Assembly (NCBI GenBank): GCA_039619475.1
Contig: CM077115.1
Span: 295,183,756-295,247,755, forward strand
Source of the DNA: Icerya purchasi
Lineage: Eukaryota > Arthropoda > Insecta > Hemiptera > Monophlebidae
Direction: 5' to 3'
Length of the DNA stretch: 64,000 nt
The notes below the pieces were generated by a model, which was not told where the DNA came from, ran no database searches, and was given only the letters and a program-made list of their open reading frames with translations. Numbering within the stretch: position 1 is the stretch's first letter; the number at the start of each line of letters is the position of its first letter. Positions 37,004 to 47,837 of this stretch are shown here, in pieces. The translations under genes were made by a program, and so were the position numbers.

Positions 37004-38689
37004 TATACGACGAATTTAATTATGTCAATTTAAATATACCAAACGTCGTTATACAGACTTACAAGAAGGATATTTCTGAATATTTGTTTTCATACTACGA
37101 AGCAGTAGCCTCCGAAACATGTCGGCGTATTATAATACATCTGTTTTCCATTTGTCATTGCATTTTTGACACGTAATTTTATAACAAAAACGGATAGCGC
37201 AGTGTGCACGAAAAGAGGGTTAGCTTTCTGATTTGCAGATAACTTGTCTGCTGGTGGCACTCACGAATACACTTTAATTGACCAGCAAGTTCGGAATAAA
37301 TGCGAGCTAAGCTCGGCCAGCAGGTACTTCATGTTGTTTGTCGGCAAACAGATTAAAAAGAATCGCGAAATATCGTTTAATAGTCGTGACGCATCTTCGA
37401 AATGGTATACGACGGCGCGATTGAGCGGCGACCGGGTTTATGATGTAACAGCCGCTAGATGCGGTTTTCGTGCGGGAAAATGTGACCGACTTTTATGACA
37501 AAACGATGATCGCAGACTGAGATCACAGTGCGAGCGACTGCGGGTCCTGCTGTCGAGCGATTTATTAGTTTTCCGAAAACTTTCAGAACTTTGCACAATA
37601 AACAGCGCGCAGCCAGAGATAAGAAAGTTGCTGTAACTTGATGTAACATTTATAAAAGGTCAGTAGTTCCGCGGAATCACAGCCAACAGCGAAATATATT
37701 CAACTTGCATTTGCTAGTGCTCACTTTTAATCTGTCTTTCCGCGTTCGCGCTGTTAAAACTCCGCGCCCACATCGAAATAGACTGAAAAAGTTCGTTCGA
37801 TTGGCATTCAGTTGCTGCTGACATGTACGTCGACTATATAACGGGAAATAGGGTGGGGGGGGGGACTTCGTTTAATGTAATTAAAAAAATTTTGCTTGCT
37901 CTGTGAGCCGGAAAGCAGATGCTAAATAGGCAAAACGGGTTATTTAAAGTGTGCGCTATTTCCGAAGTAAACAAACGTAATTTCTTAATGGATTTTGCAT
38001 TTTAAAGGAAGCAGGCTGAAAAAGAGTCAGCCGGAAATTCGGGAAAAATTAAAATACTCGCAGAAAATTATCGCCTCCGTTGATATTGCCGTTGAAAATA
38101 TTTCGCATTAAAATGTTTAAAATCCGTACATCATTCGAAAAGAAGGAAAATCGCGAAAATTTCACTCGTCCGGTTTGATTTTCATAAACGTATTTACGAA
38201 AGAGAAATAACAACAACAAAGAACAATACACACACACACACACACGTATATATATTAATGTAATTCTGTGGGTAATAAAAAAATCCCGCAATAAAAAAAA
38301 GTGTTGCCTGGCGCTTGTAAGACATTTCAGCTTGCTGCAAATGTGACCTTAGTCAATTAAACCGACTTCCTCCGTTGGAATTATAGGAGACTACGGAGGA
38401 GGAAGTTTGCTAATCAAAAGTCCTATATGTTTATTTAGAAAGGCACAGAGATCAGACAAAAAAAATTTGGACGAAACTGACGTCGATTTCTATTAAGCAA
38501 CTTCTTATTGCTGTTCTTTGGTTCAACTAGAAATTAACCAAACTTCAACGCTTTTTCTTGTGTATATAATTTTCGGCATTGTAAAGCGATTATAAATATC
38601 GATATACCGTTATGTTCCAGTGTACGTCGGTGCCTATACCTTTTGGCTTACGAGTAAATATTACTTTAGAACGTTTGTTGGGCATGAAT
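37004..38689. other. No recognisable gene
   Basis: Contains a (CA)n run near 38227-38245, a G run near 37853-37863, a short hairpin at 38363-38405 (ACTTCCTCCGT with ACGGAGGAGGAAGT) and a Penelope-end-like motif CCGAAACATGTCGGCG near 37114. Open frames 37244-37498 (plus) and 37455-37649 (minus) have no motif. Confidence 0.4.
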
Positions 38690-38874
38690 GTATTTGTTTT
38701 AAAAATGAGATGTAATTCAGTGAAAATAAAAGCTAAAATATAATTAATAATGTGTTAGCATTAAGATGTATTATATTTGTGAATAAACGATATAATTATC
38801 TTGGGAACCCAAAGATGGGCATTTGCCTTGTGGGACCCACTAATTATTTAAATAAAAAAAAAAAAAAAAAAAAA
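38690..38874 (+). mobile_element. LINE family B, 3' tail copy
   Basis: It ends GAATAAACGATATAATTAT, TTGGGAACCCAAAGATGGGC, TTGCCTTGTGGGACCCAC, TAATTATTTAAAT and a 20-base A run. The hairpin is CCCA (38808-38811) with TGGG (38831-38834), and inner GGGC (38817-38820) with GCCT (38825-38828). It closely matches 4110-4230 (minus). No coding part is recognisable, so the left limit is approximate. Confidence 0.65.
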
Positions 38875-38879
38875 TTATT

Positions 38880-39885
38880 AACATCATTTGAATTTTTTTA
38901 AATTTGTGTTCCACGTAATGCATTTTTAATCAATTGCTTGCAGAACTACGCCCCTTCATGGCCTCTAACTGCTAGGTTACCACGCCATTTTTCTTCGATA
39001 TTTGATGACTAAAATTCAAGAAGCCGGACGACACTAATATTTGTACTGCAAAAGGCAATGATTAAATTTTTATTTTTTTTTTCAATGAATTATCCGAAAA
39101 GTATTCATCGAAATTTTAATGTTGCTTGAGGCACGAATTTTATGTATCTTTGTATTAGACGAAGTTTGGAGTCTCAATCATAAATATAAAAAAAAAAAAT
39201 CAGTCAAATTTGAAACGTATGAACAAGGTCAGAATGTAAAGATCACGAGCTTTTACAGCAAGTTTAACCTTCTAAGATGCGGGTGAGAAGAAATATTCAA
39301 CGTGTTCAGAAAATGCCCTGTTAAGGATAACTTTAAAAAAACATTTCCCAAATAAATTCACTCCTCCCTTATAACAATATACCGTAATATTATAAGTTTA
39401 ACCTCCTTCTTCCTATCGATAAAAACAGAATTTTCAAAACAAAAAAGAAAAAAAAAAAATAGATTATGCTAAAAAAAAGTATATTTTTATTAAAGTGCGA
39501 TTCGGTGGGAGATGATCTATTTTTTCGTTTTTTTTAATTCTATAATACGATATTTAAACTGGTTTCTTCGATATTCTGCCTGTCGCGTTCCAATTTGAAA
39601 TTTTTAGAATGAACTAAAATCCGACGATGGAAGCTTCGATAAACCACTAGCGTCGGTAATACTCGTCAAGGACATAGCCAGTACGGTCACCCAGCTGGGG
39701 ATTTATGTGAAAACTTTTCACCATATTATAAACAGCTATTCTGGAAAACTAAACAGCAAGCTAGCTGATTACAATATATAACTTTGTTTAGACAAATGAT
39801 GGAAAAATTTTTGTAAAAAGAAATCCAGATGAGCGGATAATTAGAATAAGAGTGTATAAAGAGTGTAGTTAAGAAGTGTCTTTCT
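38880..39885. other. No recognisable gene
   Basis: AT-rich sequence with short A runs. No motif is visible on either strand. Confidence 0.4.
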
Positions 39886-41985
39886 GTGTTCTCTTTCTTC
39901 ATACAATTAGAGTTGAAATTTAACGTAATCACATTAATTCCGGCCTCTCTCCCTTCATCGAGGAAGATGCACAGCATCAACGATGAAGATAACGACTACA
40001 ACCATCGACGAACGGAACAAACGTCGCACCTAATCAAACCAGATGAATTTCCGCCGTTATCTATCGTCGTCACAAAAGGCTTATCTTCATTATCAAGAAA
40101 TTTCAATTTTAAAAACAAGTGACAATACAACAGTCGCTGCAGGTCATGATTTTCTTTAATTTCTAACGCGAATCACGCCGTACTAAATAATTTTTTCGCT
40201 GGCGTTATAAAAACAATATTACAAGATCATTCCGCTAACAAATTTCGATTGCCCAATCCGATGAACGAGGAATAATTTTTTCTTACATTCCGGACACCTC
40301 CATAAAAGACTATTATACCGCTTTAAAACATAAAATAGGAATTGCATCGAACATTATAGCCGCCGGATCATGCATCAGTCAAAACCGTGTCTTAAACTTT
40401 CTCCGAAATGTACAAATTGTAGAGATAGCTTTATGTCAATCAATGCGTCCATTTTTTACTAAACTATCGTGACCATGATCACAGGATTTTTATAAATACA
40501 GCTGACCCCATATGCTTTTTATATGTAAAGCAAAACATCACAAAGCCGAAAACCAAAACAGTCAAAAAAGAAACGAAAAAAGACAACTACAACTCCATCC
40601 CAACCATACGTCGTCCACTATGCTTGATCAAAGTAAAGAAAAAATGGAAACAGATGACCTATGAAGCTCCTCGTCAGATTCAGAATCAGAAATGAATCAC
40701 TTTAAAACATCGCCATTGTCTCACTCGAATATAAAAACCGCTGACATCTCAGAAACCACGTCAACAATACATCCATCAGCAATTTTCTTCGCTGCAAAAA
40801 TGCTTCTCTACAACTTCTGACGGAAACGTCATTTAATAAGATTCATTCAGTTTCTCGAAGGAACGAAACAATTAAGTGGCACAAATGCTGGACATAAATG
40901 TGTTCGAATTAGTTATACCATACTACAGTAAACCGTCACTTGAACAAAAATATATGAAAGCGAGATTTAGAAAAATAATCAAAAAATTACAAAAATGTAA
41001 TAACACGGACAAAGAAATTCCTGACTATCCTTCCTCCCAACAAGAAGATTAACCGGAATAATGAATTTTAGTCAACGGGATACAAAAATAATAAGCTTGT
41101 AATGGGGTTTTCAGCCATCTCGAAGAACTCCAGTTATTAATAGCTACATATAATCCATTTATTATATGTATACGAGAAACACATGTTCAGCCACATCAAA
41201 CATTACCTTCGTATCATATAATATGTAAAAGTTTAAATTCTCAACCAAAATCACATGGCGGCATCTTTATAGACATACGAAAAGATATTACCTACACAGA
41301 AATGTCAACATTGATCACAATCAAACGCTAGCAGTATACATTAATATAACACCTCCCGTCCCAATATGTACCATCTACATTCCACAGTACACGAAGAAAG
41401 TACCTACACATCAATAATAAATATTCTCCCTACACCGTTCATATTCATTGGTGACTTCAATTGGCATAATGATATTCCAGGTAGCAACAAAACTGATAGT
41501 GGAAGGAAATTATTAACTCGCATAATGGAGAACTTTTCCGTTCGTAATACGAGCGAACCTACGCATGACAGTACCACGTACAGAACGTAGAGCACAAATG
41601 ATTTTACATTAAGCTCTAGTCAGATTGTTCATCTAATTGAGGTTCATCATTATGAAGACATGGGCGGCAGTGATCACTTTTCACAGATTATGAAAGCGAA
41701 CATGACCTCACACATATGTAAGACGGCCAGCCCTGAATTTCAAAAAAGCAAATTGGGAAATGTTCCAGCAATTATGTCAGACCGAGGTCGACATTGATGA
41801 CGGTAACACGGATACAACGGTTCGCTCATTTCCTAACGGAATCCTAAAATGTTCCGAAAAATCAATCCCGAGAAACAGGCCGTTATCCACAAACAAAGTC
41901 CTAGTACCGTGGTGGTTAGAAAAGTGCTCGTGAACAATGATAAAACAAGAGATTAACCATTTTCTCCATTACCTTCGATAAAGTA
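39886..41985 (+). pseudogene. Decayed LINE: ORF1 remnant and endonuclease
   Basis: The clearest part is an apurinic-type endonuclease domain from about 41102: NGVFSHLEELQLLIATYNPF, then IICIRETHVQPHQ (catalytic Glu in RETH), HGGIFIDIRKDI, then FIFIGDFNWHNDIPGSNKTD (41440-41500), and near 41670 GGSDHFSQI, matching the SDH box. The order and spacing fit LINE endonucleases. It ends VPWWLEKCS near 41930. Upstream (39886-41050), frames such as DEFPPLSIVV, YYTALKHKIGIAS and FIQFLEGTKQLSGTN look like an ORF1 remnant, but this is less sure. Multiple stops and frameshifts; no RT follows in the same orientation. Confidence 0.65.
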
Positions 41986-42004
41986 CTAATTAGTAAAATC
42001 AGAT

Positions 42005-42175
42005 AGAAAAAAAGGGATTAACCTTCAGGATCGGAACTACAACTGTGGTTTTCCAAGCTAGTGGCAGGTCACCGGTTGACCATATTTGATTATAGATGTG
42101 AAGGAGGAATACTTTAGCTGGGTTGGGGAGATGTTTGATCATAAAACGATGGATGGGATCGGCGCCAGATACACC
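42005..42175 (-). pseudogene. RT N-terminal fragment in opposite orientation
   Basis: The minus strand reads SGADPIHRFMIKHLPNPAKV, then LLHIYNQIWSTGDLPLAW and KTTVVVPILK. This is the conserved segment at the start of LINE RTs (the P-D-G-I and W-K-A-V-V-P-I-K motifs). It is about 170 bp long and lies directly beside the plus-strand endonuclease remnant, so the two are inverted relative to each other. It may be part of the same element after an inversion, or a separate insertion. Confidence 0.7.
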
Positions 42176-42179
42176 ATAC

Positions 42180-43466
42180 TTCGTTTTATAGGTTAATTGA
42201 TAGTTTCAAAAAGTGTAAACGGAAGATTAAAATTGTTATCGCGTTTATCATTGTAATTTTAAACTACTATGCGCATAGTTGCGCGAGACATATTCACTAT
42301 TACTAAACAATTTCCTAAATATAATACAAGATCCATCTGACATATAATTAAGAAAAAAAATTTATTCCGTTTATAAATATTTACATTTTTTAAATTTATT
42401 TGTGGGTGTAGATGTTTTTTTTTCGGCATAATATTGCATTGTCCTCGGATTCTGATAATTAGTAAAAATTTCGAATCGTTCGAACATTGGGAAATGGTTA
42501 AAAAATTGATTCCGAAATTTCATTAGAAACATACAAAGTTACCAGTGAAACTAATATAAAGCACACAAAGAAGAAAAAAAAGAAAATTGCTGGTCTTAAA
42601 AAGTAGCGGTATTATATAACCTTTCCGAAAATTACAAAAATAAAATTACTCGACCACATCGAAATTAATAATCACAAAATTCGCGACGGCTAAGTATACA
42701 ATTTGAAAATTGAAAAATTAGGAATAGACTAATTTCAAAAGAGCTGCACCGGAGAAAAGTGGAAATACCTTTTTTTTCAATCGCTTTTTAAAAAAAAAAA
42801 AAAAAAAAAGGAAATCATTAATATTAAAGTACGAAATGTTTGCAAATAGCCAAATCGTCAAAGCAGGCGGCTGCAAAATAGGCTGCATTTTTTTTTAAAG
42901 GTTAAATTTTTAATTTTTCGACTGAATTTTACTTTTCCCAAAATCCGACCAATTTTTTCTACGATTCCCCCTTTGATGTAAGAAAATGTAACGTGACTTC
43001 AAAATTCCTCCTCACTTTCACTCCATTTAATCTTTTACTTTTCAAATTCTTTTTTTTTCTTTTAGGCAAGTTAAATCAGCTGCTTTTTCCCGATATTTGC
43101 ACTAACCGTATATCACTTTTTTCTCTGTTCATCAGTTCCATTTTATTTTTTCCCTTTTCGCATGCTTCCGTCGCGCTTTTTATTAATGTTCTCCAAAAAT
43201 AGCGCATCTCATTAAATTTTCTACAATTTTCCAAATAATAGTGGACTTACTCTGGCTTGTAATTGTTCAGTTCACATTTTGCTCCATTATAGAAAATTTT
43301 CGACACCTGATGTCATTAACGGCGAAAAAAATTTAAAAAACGAAATCGACCGTTTTTTTTTTGTTTTTTTTTCCGGTAATTAAAAATTAAAAATAAATAA
43401 AAAACCGCAAAGTCCTAAATTAGAAAGAACTTCAACTCAAAAAAAATATGTTTGTCTCAACGCATC
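42180..43466. other. No recognisable gene
   Basis: AT-rich sequence with A runs at 42790-42810. The frame 42993-43202 is low-complexity, Leu/Phe-rich. Nothing identifies it. Confidence 0.4.
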
Positions 43467-43477
43467 GCCGCTATAAA
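43467..43477. repeat. TSD, left copy (Jockey element)
   Basis: GCCGCTATAAA immediately precedes the T run that is the element's A tail. The identical 11 bases occur at 47827-47837 beyond the 5' end. Confidence 0.85.
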
Positions 43478-43670
43478 TTTTTTTTTTTTTTTTTGTTTAT
43501 TTGCTATATTGAACTGCCCTAGGGCATACACACAATAATTTTAATAATCAAGAATAACTAGCGTAGGTGAAGATTCGGCCACTGCCTTATCTCAGAGCTA
43601 TAACTGTATGCGCTTAAGTTTAGATAAGTCTATTTATACATAAGAATATATACGATAAAAGTATAACGGT

Positions 43671-46334
43671 TTATAGGATCTCGTGCGGTTTGATCCGCCT
43701 TAATCTACGAGTATCTCCTTTTGTATTGAGGAGCGCAGCTACGATTGGGTTTGAATGACCGCAAAGTTTTGTCACGTGCTTCCCGGCGTGGAGACTGGCA
43801 ATTCCATCAACGTCCAGGATTTTTAAGTCGCGATGTAGTACAGTATTAGGAATATACCAAGGGGCTTTGGTTATCAGGCGAAGTACTTTATTCTGAAATC
43901 TTTGGATTATGAGCTTGTTCGACCTTTTCGTAGTACCCCAGAGTTGAATACCGTAACTCCAGATAGGCATTAGGATCGATAGGTATATCAGCCGTTTGTT
44001 AGTTAAGCTAACGGAAGAGTGATATCCGAGCAGCCAGTATAATTCGCGTAATCGAATGCAAAGTTCCTGGCGTTTGATTTTGACATGATGCTTCCAGTTT
44101 AGCCGACGATCAAGGTGCATCCCCAAATATTTCGCCGAATCGCTATTCAAAATGAGCTTCCCATTCACAGTTGACGGGATATACTGGGCGGAGCGCAAGG
44201 AAAAATCCACTCTAATAGATTTGTGCTCATTCAACTGAATCTTCCAATTTTTTGCCCAAGCGCAAATTTCGTCGATAGCTAGCTGCAGATCTTTGACTGC
44301 AGTTTCATAGGAACTGCTAACTGATAGCAGAGCAGTATCATCTGCAAACATGGAGACTGTAACTGAAGGAACCGTAGGAGTGTCAGCAGAGTAAACCAGG
44401 TATAGAATCGGACCCAGTACGCTTCCTTGTGGGACTCCTGCCTGTATCATATGACGATTTGATATGGATCCTTTGAATTCAACTTTGAAGCTTCTTTTGT
44501 ATAAGTATGATTTCAGGATTTCGCAATAATTGTGAGGTAAAATACTGCTCAATTTGTGTATGAGGCCTTCGTGCCAAACTCGATCGAAAGCTTTCTCAAC
44601 GTCTAGGAATATCGCTGAACAAAATTTTTTGTCTTCGAAGGACCGCTCTATTATTTGAGTAACCCTATGGATTTGCTGTATGGTCGAGTGCTGGCTCCGA
44701 AATCCAAACTGCCAGTTTGGGATAATTGCAGCGCGATCAATAATAGTTTTAAGTCGAAGAAAAAAAAGTTTTTCGAAGATTTTGGCTACAACTGGCAGGA
44801 GAGAGATTGGTCTGTAGGATTGCATTAGCTCTTGAGGTTTCCCAGGTTTAGGGATAACGATGACTTTGGCTATCTTCCACTGCTCAGGAAAATGGAGAAT
44901 TCTTAGTATGCCATTGTAAATATAAGTTAGATATGTGATGGCTTTTTTAGGAAGCTCTTGAAGAATTTTTACTGAGATGTTATCCATGCCCGGAGATTTC
45001 CTGATTTTTAATTTGTTGATGGCTTTAGCCACTTCCTTAGGTGTGATGTGTGCAATTTTCTCCGGCTCAATTGATCTGATGTTAATCTCAACATTGGAGT
45101 TTATACTGTTAGGCTTAAATACATCTTCGAAATATAAAGCGAAGGCTCCGGCTTTCTCACTATTTCCACTAATCCAGTCTCCGTTACTGCTATGAATGGG
45201 CATATTGGTATCATGCGGATGTTTGATTCTACGCGTAGCTTTCCACAATGAGTAATTTTTCTCTTCATTCGGAGAAAGATGAAGTAAGTACTCATCAAGC
45301 GACTTGAAATTAATTTTTCGAATTAATTCCGAAGTTTCCTTGCTCAATTTGTTGAAGATGGTTTTATCTGCAGGATTACGAGTACGTTGCCACCGCTTAC
45401 GCGCTCTTCGCCTTCTCAGAACTAGGTCCCGTACCATCCTAGGGTACAATAATTCCTTGTTAGAAGCAGCCTTTTGTTCAGGTGTAGCTGCTATAGCAGA
45501 ATTGGTGACAATTGATGTAAAATTGTGTACCGCTAAATCTAGTTCATCCGGAGATTTAATTCTTACTTTGAGATTTATGGAGTTTTCAATAGTGACTCGC
45601 ATTTTGTCCCAGTTGGTATGTTTGTTAGTTAGTCCTGCGCGCTCTCCTTGTTTAAACAATACAGTACTACTTAAGGATAAGATTACAGGAGAATGATCGG
45701 AAGAAAGGTCCGCAATATTTCTAAGATCCATGTAGTTAGTAGACACGTTTCGTACAATAAAGAAGTCTAATATATCCGGAGTTCTGTTGGGGTCTGAAGG
45801 CCAGTAGGTAGGTTGCTGCGGAGGTAAGAACGTTCCGTTGATTTTGCGCACTGATTTGAGCAATTCTCTTCCTCTTTGATTTGTGGCTCTGGATCCCCAA
45901 TGCTCATTTTTTGCGTTGAAGTCTCCTCCGACAATCCATTTTGCACCCAATTTAGCAAATAATCCGCTAAAATCGGCAGCGTCAATTGCTTGATTGGGCG
46001 AGCAGTAGATTGAAGCGACTAAAGTTTTCGTGTGATGTAATTGAATGCTGAGGCAAGTCGCCTGAAAGAGATTGGAGCATATGTTTGTTTCTTCAGCAAA
46101 CACAATTGAGTTTTTAACAAAAATAGCACTGCCACCACGAGCTTTGCCACTCGGATGATTGCAATGATGGGTCGAGTACCCCTTGATTTTCTTCAAGTGA
46201 ACTTTGTTAGTAAAGTGTGTTTCAGAGACTAGTGCAACATCAATATTCTCGTGATGTAGAAAATTTTCAAATTCATTTATCTTCGAAAGAAGACCATTAG
46301 CATTCCAGATCATGATTTGAATAGAATCTGTCAT
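43671..46334 (-). CDS. Jockey-type ORF2: endonuclease and reverse transcriptase
   Basis: An 887-residue polyprotein that nicks target DNA and copies the element RNA onto it (target-primed reverse transcription). The N-terminal endonuclease has WNANGL (residues 10-15), catalytic Glu38 in SETHF, GGDFNAKNEHWGSRA (about 137-151), and D213-H214 in SSDHSP. The RT has SPGMDNISVKIL, WKIAKVIVIPKPGKP, YRPISLLPVVAKIFEKL, FGFRSQHST, motif A FLDVEKAFDRVWHEG (Asp578), VPQGSVLGPILY, catalytic FADD (Asp665-Asp666), then AKYLGMHLD and a thumb with WSYGIQLWGTTKRSN. No RNase H follows; the protein ends RRIKPHEIL. Its ATG overlaps the ORF1 stop (ATGA), which suggests translation by termination-reinitiation, as proposed for several LINEs. 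Length is normal for the clade. Confidence 0.95.
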   Translation of the reverse strand: MTDSIQIMIWNANGLLSKINEFENFLHHENIDVALVSETHFTNKVHLKKIKGYSTHHCNHPSGKARGGSAIFVKNSIVFAEETNICSNLFQATCLSIQLHHTKTLVASIYCSPNQAIDAADFSGLFAKLGAKWIVGGDFNAKNEHWGSRATNQRGRELLKSVRKINGTFLPPQQPTYWPSDPNRTPDILDFFIVRNVSTNYMDLRNIADLSSDHSPVILSLSSTVLFKQGERAGLTNKHTNWDKMRVTIENSINLKVRIKSPDELDLAVHNFTSIVTNSAIAATPEQKAASNKELLYPRMVRDLVLRRRRARKRWQRTRNPADKTIFNKLSKETSELIRKINFKSLDEYLLHLSPNEEKNYSLWKATRRIKHPHDTNMPIHSSNGDWISGNSEKAGAFALYFEDVFKPNSINSNVEINIRSIEPEKIAHITPKEVAKAINKLKIRKSPGMDNISVKILQELPKKAITYLTYIYNGILRILHFPEQWKIAKVIVIPKPGKPQELMQSYRPISLLPVVAKIFEKLFFLRLKTIIDRAAIIPNWQFGFRSQHSTIQQIHRVTQIIERSFEDKKFCSAIFLDVEKAFDRVWHEGLIHKLSSILPHNYCEILKSYLYKRSFKVEFKGSISNRHMIQAGVPQGSVLGPILYLVYSADTPTVPSVTVSMFADDTALLSVSSSYETAVKDLQLAIDEICAWAKNWKIQLNEHKSIRVDFSLRSAQYIPSTVNGKLILNSDSAKYLGMHLDRRLNWKHHVKIKRQELCIRLRELYWLLGYHSSVSLTNKRLIYLSILMPIWSYGIQLWGTTKRSNKLIIQRFQNKVLRLITKAPWYIPNTVLHRDLKILDVDGIASLHAGKHVTKLCGHSNPIVAALLNTKGDTRRLRRIKPHEIL

Positions 46335-47575
46335 TTTCGTTTTTGCTGTTTTCGCTTAGGTGAGAGGTTGGTTGAATTTTCTAAAGAGTTAACTCTAGCA
46401 ATTAATTTTTCTAGCATTTTTTCAAGTGTATTGTTAGAATCAAGAAGGCTCTGCACTAAAGCTACTAATTCGGGGTGAGCGTTTTTTTCCTGGTTCCTCG
46501 GTGGAGCTATTGTGTTTTTGTTAACGTCAGGCGTAGGGGTGACTGTCTGTGAGGCCACAGCGGAATAGGAGATCCCTTCTCTTGTGAACGATGGGGAACT
46601 GATGGCCAACGAGGATTTTGATGTATGCTGAGTAGGTTCGGGCGCCACAAATCTCGCGAGTTGCAGTTTGTTTTTAAAGGTTGGACAGCCTCTGTAATTT
46701 GCCGTGTGTTCACCGCCACAGTTGGCGCATTTGCACTTGGACGATTTAGGTTTCACGCATGCGGAAGTTAAGTGTTCTTCGGCGCATTTGACGCACTTCG
46801 GAGGCTTAGAACAGTAGTTTTTAGAATGGCCGATGGCCTGGCAGCGCTTGCATTGGGGGACGTCGTTTATCTTCCTGGGAAGTTCGGTCTTAATTTTAAC
46901 GTACAGCATATGAGTGATGTCTAGTGCCTCGCTGTTGTTTTCGCGCGGCTCGAGTTCCACCCGAAATAACGGAAGGTTAATCAATGAATATAAGTCTCCG
47001 TCTTTTTTCTTAATTTGAATGTTAGTTATACGTCTGGCTTCATGCCCAACTTTCGATAATTCAGAAGCAATGTCGTCGACGTTTGTTGTTGGGTGTAAAT
47101 ATCGAATGAAGAACACGAATGGTTTTTCTTCCTTTAGCTGGTAAGTATGATAGGAAATTTTTCCTACTTGAACGTGAGAGTCAGAGTTGGATAACTCGTC
47201 AAGTAATTTTCTGAGCTTACGATACTCATCAGGAGTTTTGGGTTGAATTTTTAACACGTTATTTGCAAGTGCTTTTCGTTCGCATACTAGGCGGTTTTCT
47301 TTCAAAAGGCTGTCGAATGCAGAGATATTTTGAATACCGCTAGTAAAAATAGGTGGAGGTTTGAAGGACAGAGATTGTCCTTCCTTTCCATTTTTGGGTT
47401 TGATTTTTTTATCTGCCTTGGTCAGATTAGAATCAGGAGTTTGATTTAATTTACAGCTTCTTCGAAGTAAAGAGTTTTCTTCTCTTAGCAGAGCAACTTC
47501 TGCTAACAGTTCCTCAACTTTCTTTGATAACTCTTCAACCGTATTCATGACGCATGATTGGATTGTAATACGCAA
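46331..47575 (-). CDS. Jockey-type ORF1: Gag-like nucleic-acid-binding protein
   Basis: A 414-residue protein expected to bind element RNA in a ribonucleoprotein with ORF2. Residues about 11-45 form a leucine-rich heptad stretch (VEELSKKVEELLAEVALL), a probable coiled coil. The middle (about 110-230) contains KPFVFFIRYLHPTTNVDDIA, like the PRE/C-terminal region of insect LINE Gags. Three zinc knuckles lie at about residues 242-297: CKRCQAIGHSKNYC, CVKCAEEHLTSAC, and CANCGGEHTANYRGC. A Ser/Thr/Pro-rich linker follows, then a second heptad stretch (VALVQSLLDSNNTLEKMLEK) and a basic tail. The first ATG gives MRITIQSCV; a second at residue 10 (MNTVEEL) could be the real start. The stop overlaps the ORF2 start by four bases. 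Confidence 0.92.
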   Translation of the reverse strand: MRITIQSCVMNTVEELSKKVEELLAEVALLREENSLLRRSCKLNQTPDSNLTKADKKIKPKNGKEGQSLSFKPPPIFTSGIQNISAFDSLLKENRLVCERKALANNVLKIQPKTPDEYRKLRKLLDELSNSDSHVQVGKISYHTYQLKEEKPFVFFIRYLHPTTNVDDIASELSKVGHEARRITNIQIKKKDGDLYSLINLPLFRVELEPRENNSEALDITHMLYVKIKTELPRKINDVPQCKRCQAIGHSKNYCSKPPKCVKCAEEHLTSACVKPKSSKCKCANCGGEHTANYRGCPTFKNKLQLARFVAPEPTQHTSKSSLAISSPSFTREGISYSAVASQTVTPTPDVNKNTIAPPRNQEKNAHPELVALVQSLLDSNNTLEKMLEKLIARVNSLENSTNLSPKRKQQKRK

Positions 47576-47826
47576 GAAAGGTACGAAACGAAATTTTAAC
47601 GATGGTTATGTGGTAACACCGTTGGAACCGATCGAAATAGGTTTACGCTATAATTGCCGAGAAAGCGACAATATTTAGCTGATAGTCGATAAGATAAATA
47701 AAATTAATTAAATACAATGAAATACGAATAGATAAGAGAAATAAATAAAACGGTCTCACTGATTATTCGATGGTTGAGCGCAACACATATAAATAGACTT
47801 TATCACACGCGAACAAAACCGTTTCT
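47576..47826 (-). promoter_or_regulatory. 5' UTR and presumed internal promoter of the Jockey element
   Basis: This is the region between the TSD and the ORF1 ATG. Jockey-clade elements are known to carry a Pol II promoter inside the first tens of transcribed bases, so that the new copy can be expressed. The 5' end reads AGAAACGGTTTTGTTCGCGT, with GTGTGAT shortly after. I cannot assign specific initiator or downstream elements with confidence. Confidence 0.5.
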
Positions 47827-47837
47827 GCCGCTATAAA
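47827..47837. repeat. TSD, right copy (Jockey element)
   Basis: GCCGCTATAAA, identical to 43467-43477. It marks the exact 5' junction. Confidence 0.85.

Larger units (their letters stand above)
43478..47826 (-). mobile_element. Full-length Jockey-clade non-LTR retrotransposon
   Basis: The element of 4349 bp lies between two copies of GCCGCTATAAA. From its 5' end it has a 5' UTR of about 250 bases (47826-47576), ORF1 (47575-46331), ORF2 (46334-43671), a 3' UTR of about 175 bases, an AATAAAC signal-like sequence directly before the A tail, and an A tail of 17 bases. Both ORFs are open with all key residues, and ORF2 lacks an RNase H domain, as is usual for the Jockey clade. Perfect TSDs and intact frames imply a recent insertion. 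It is the only element in this window that could be autonomous. Confidence 0.92.

Noticed and set aside
45304..45696. 130-codon plus-strand ORF
   Set aside because: Antisense shadow of the Jockey ORF2 endonuclease/linker region.
43478..47826. LTR retrotransposon or endogenous virus
   Set aside because: No LTRs, protease or integrase; the A tail, endonuclease domain and TSD show a LINE.
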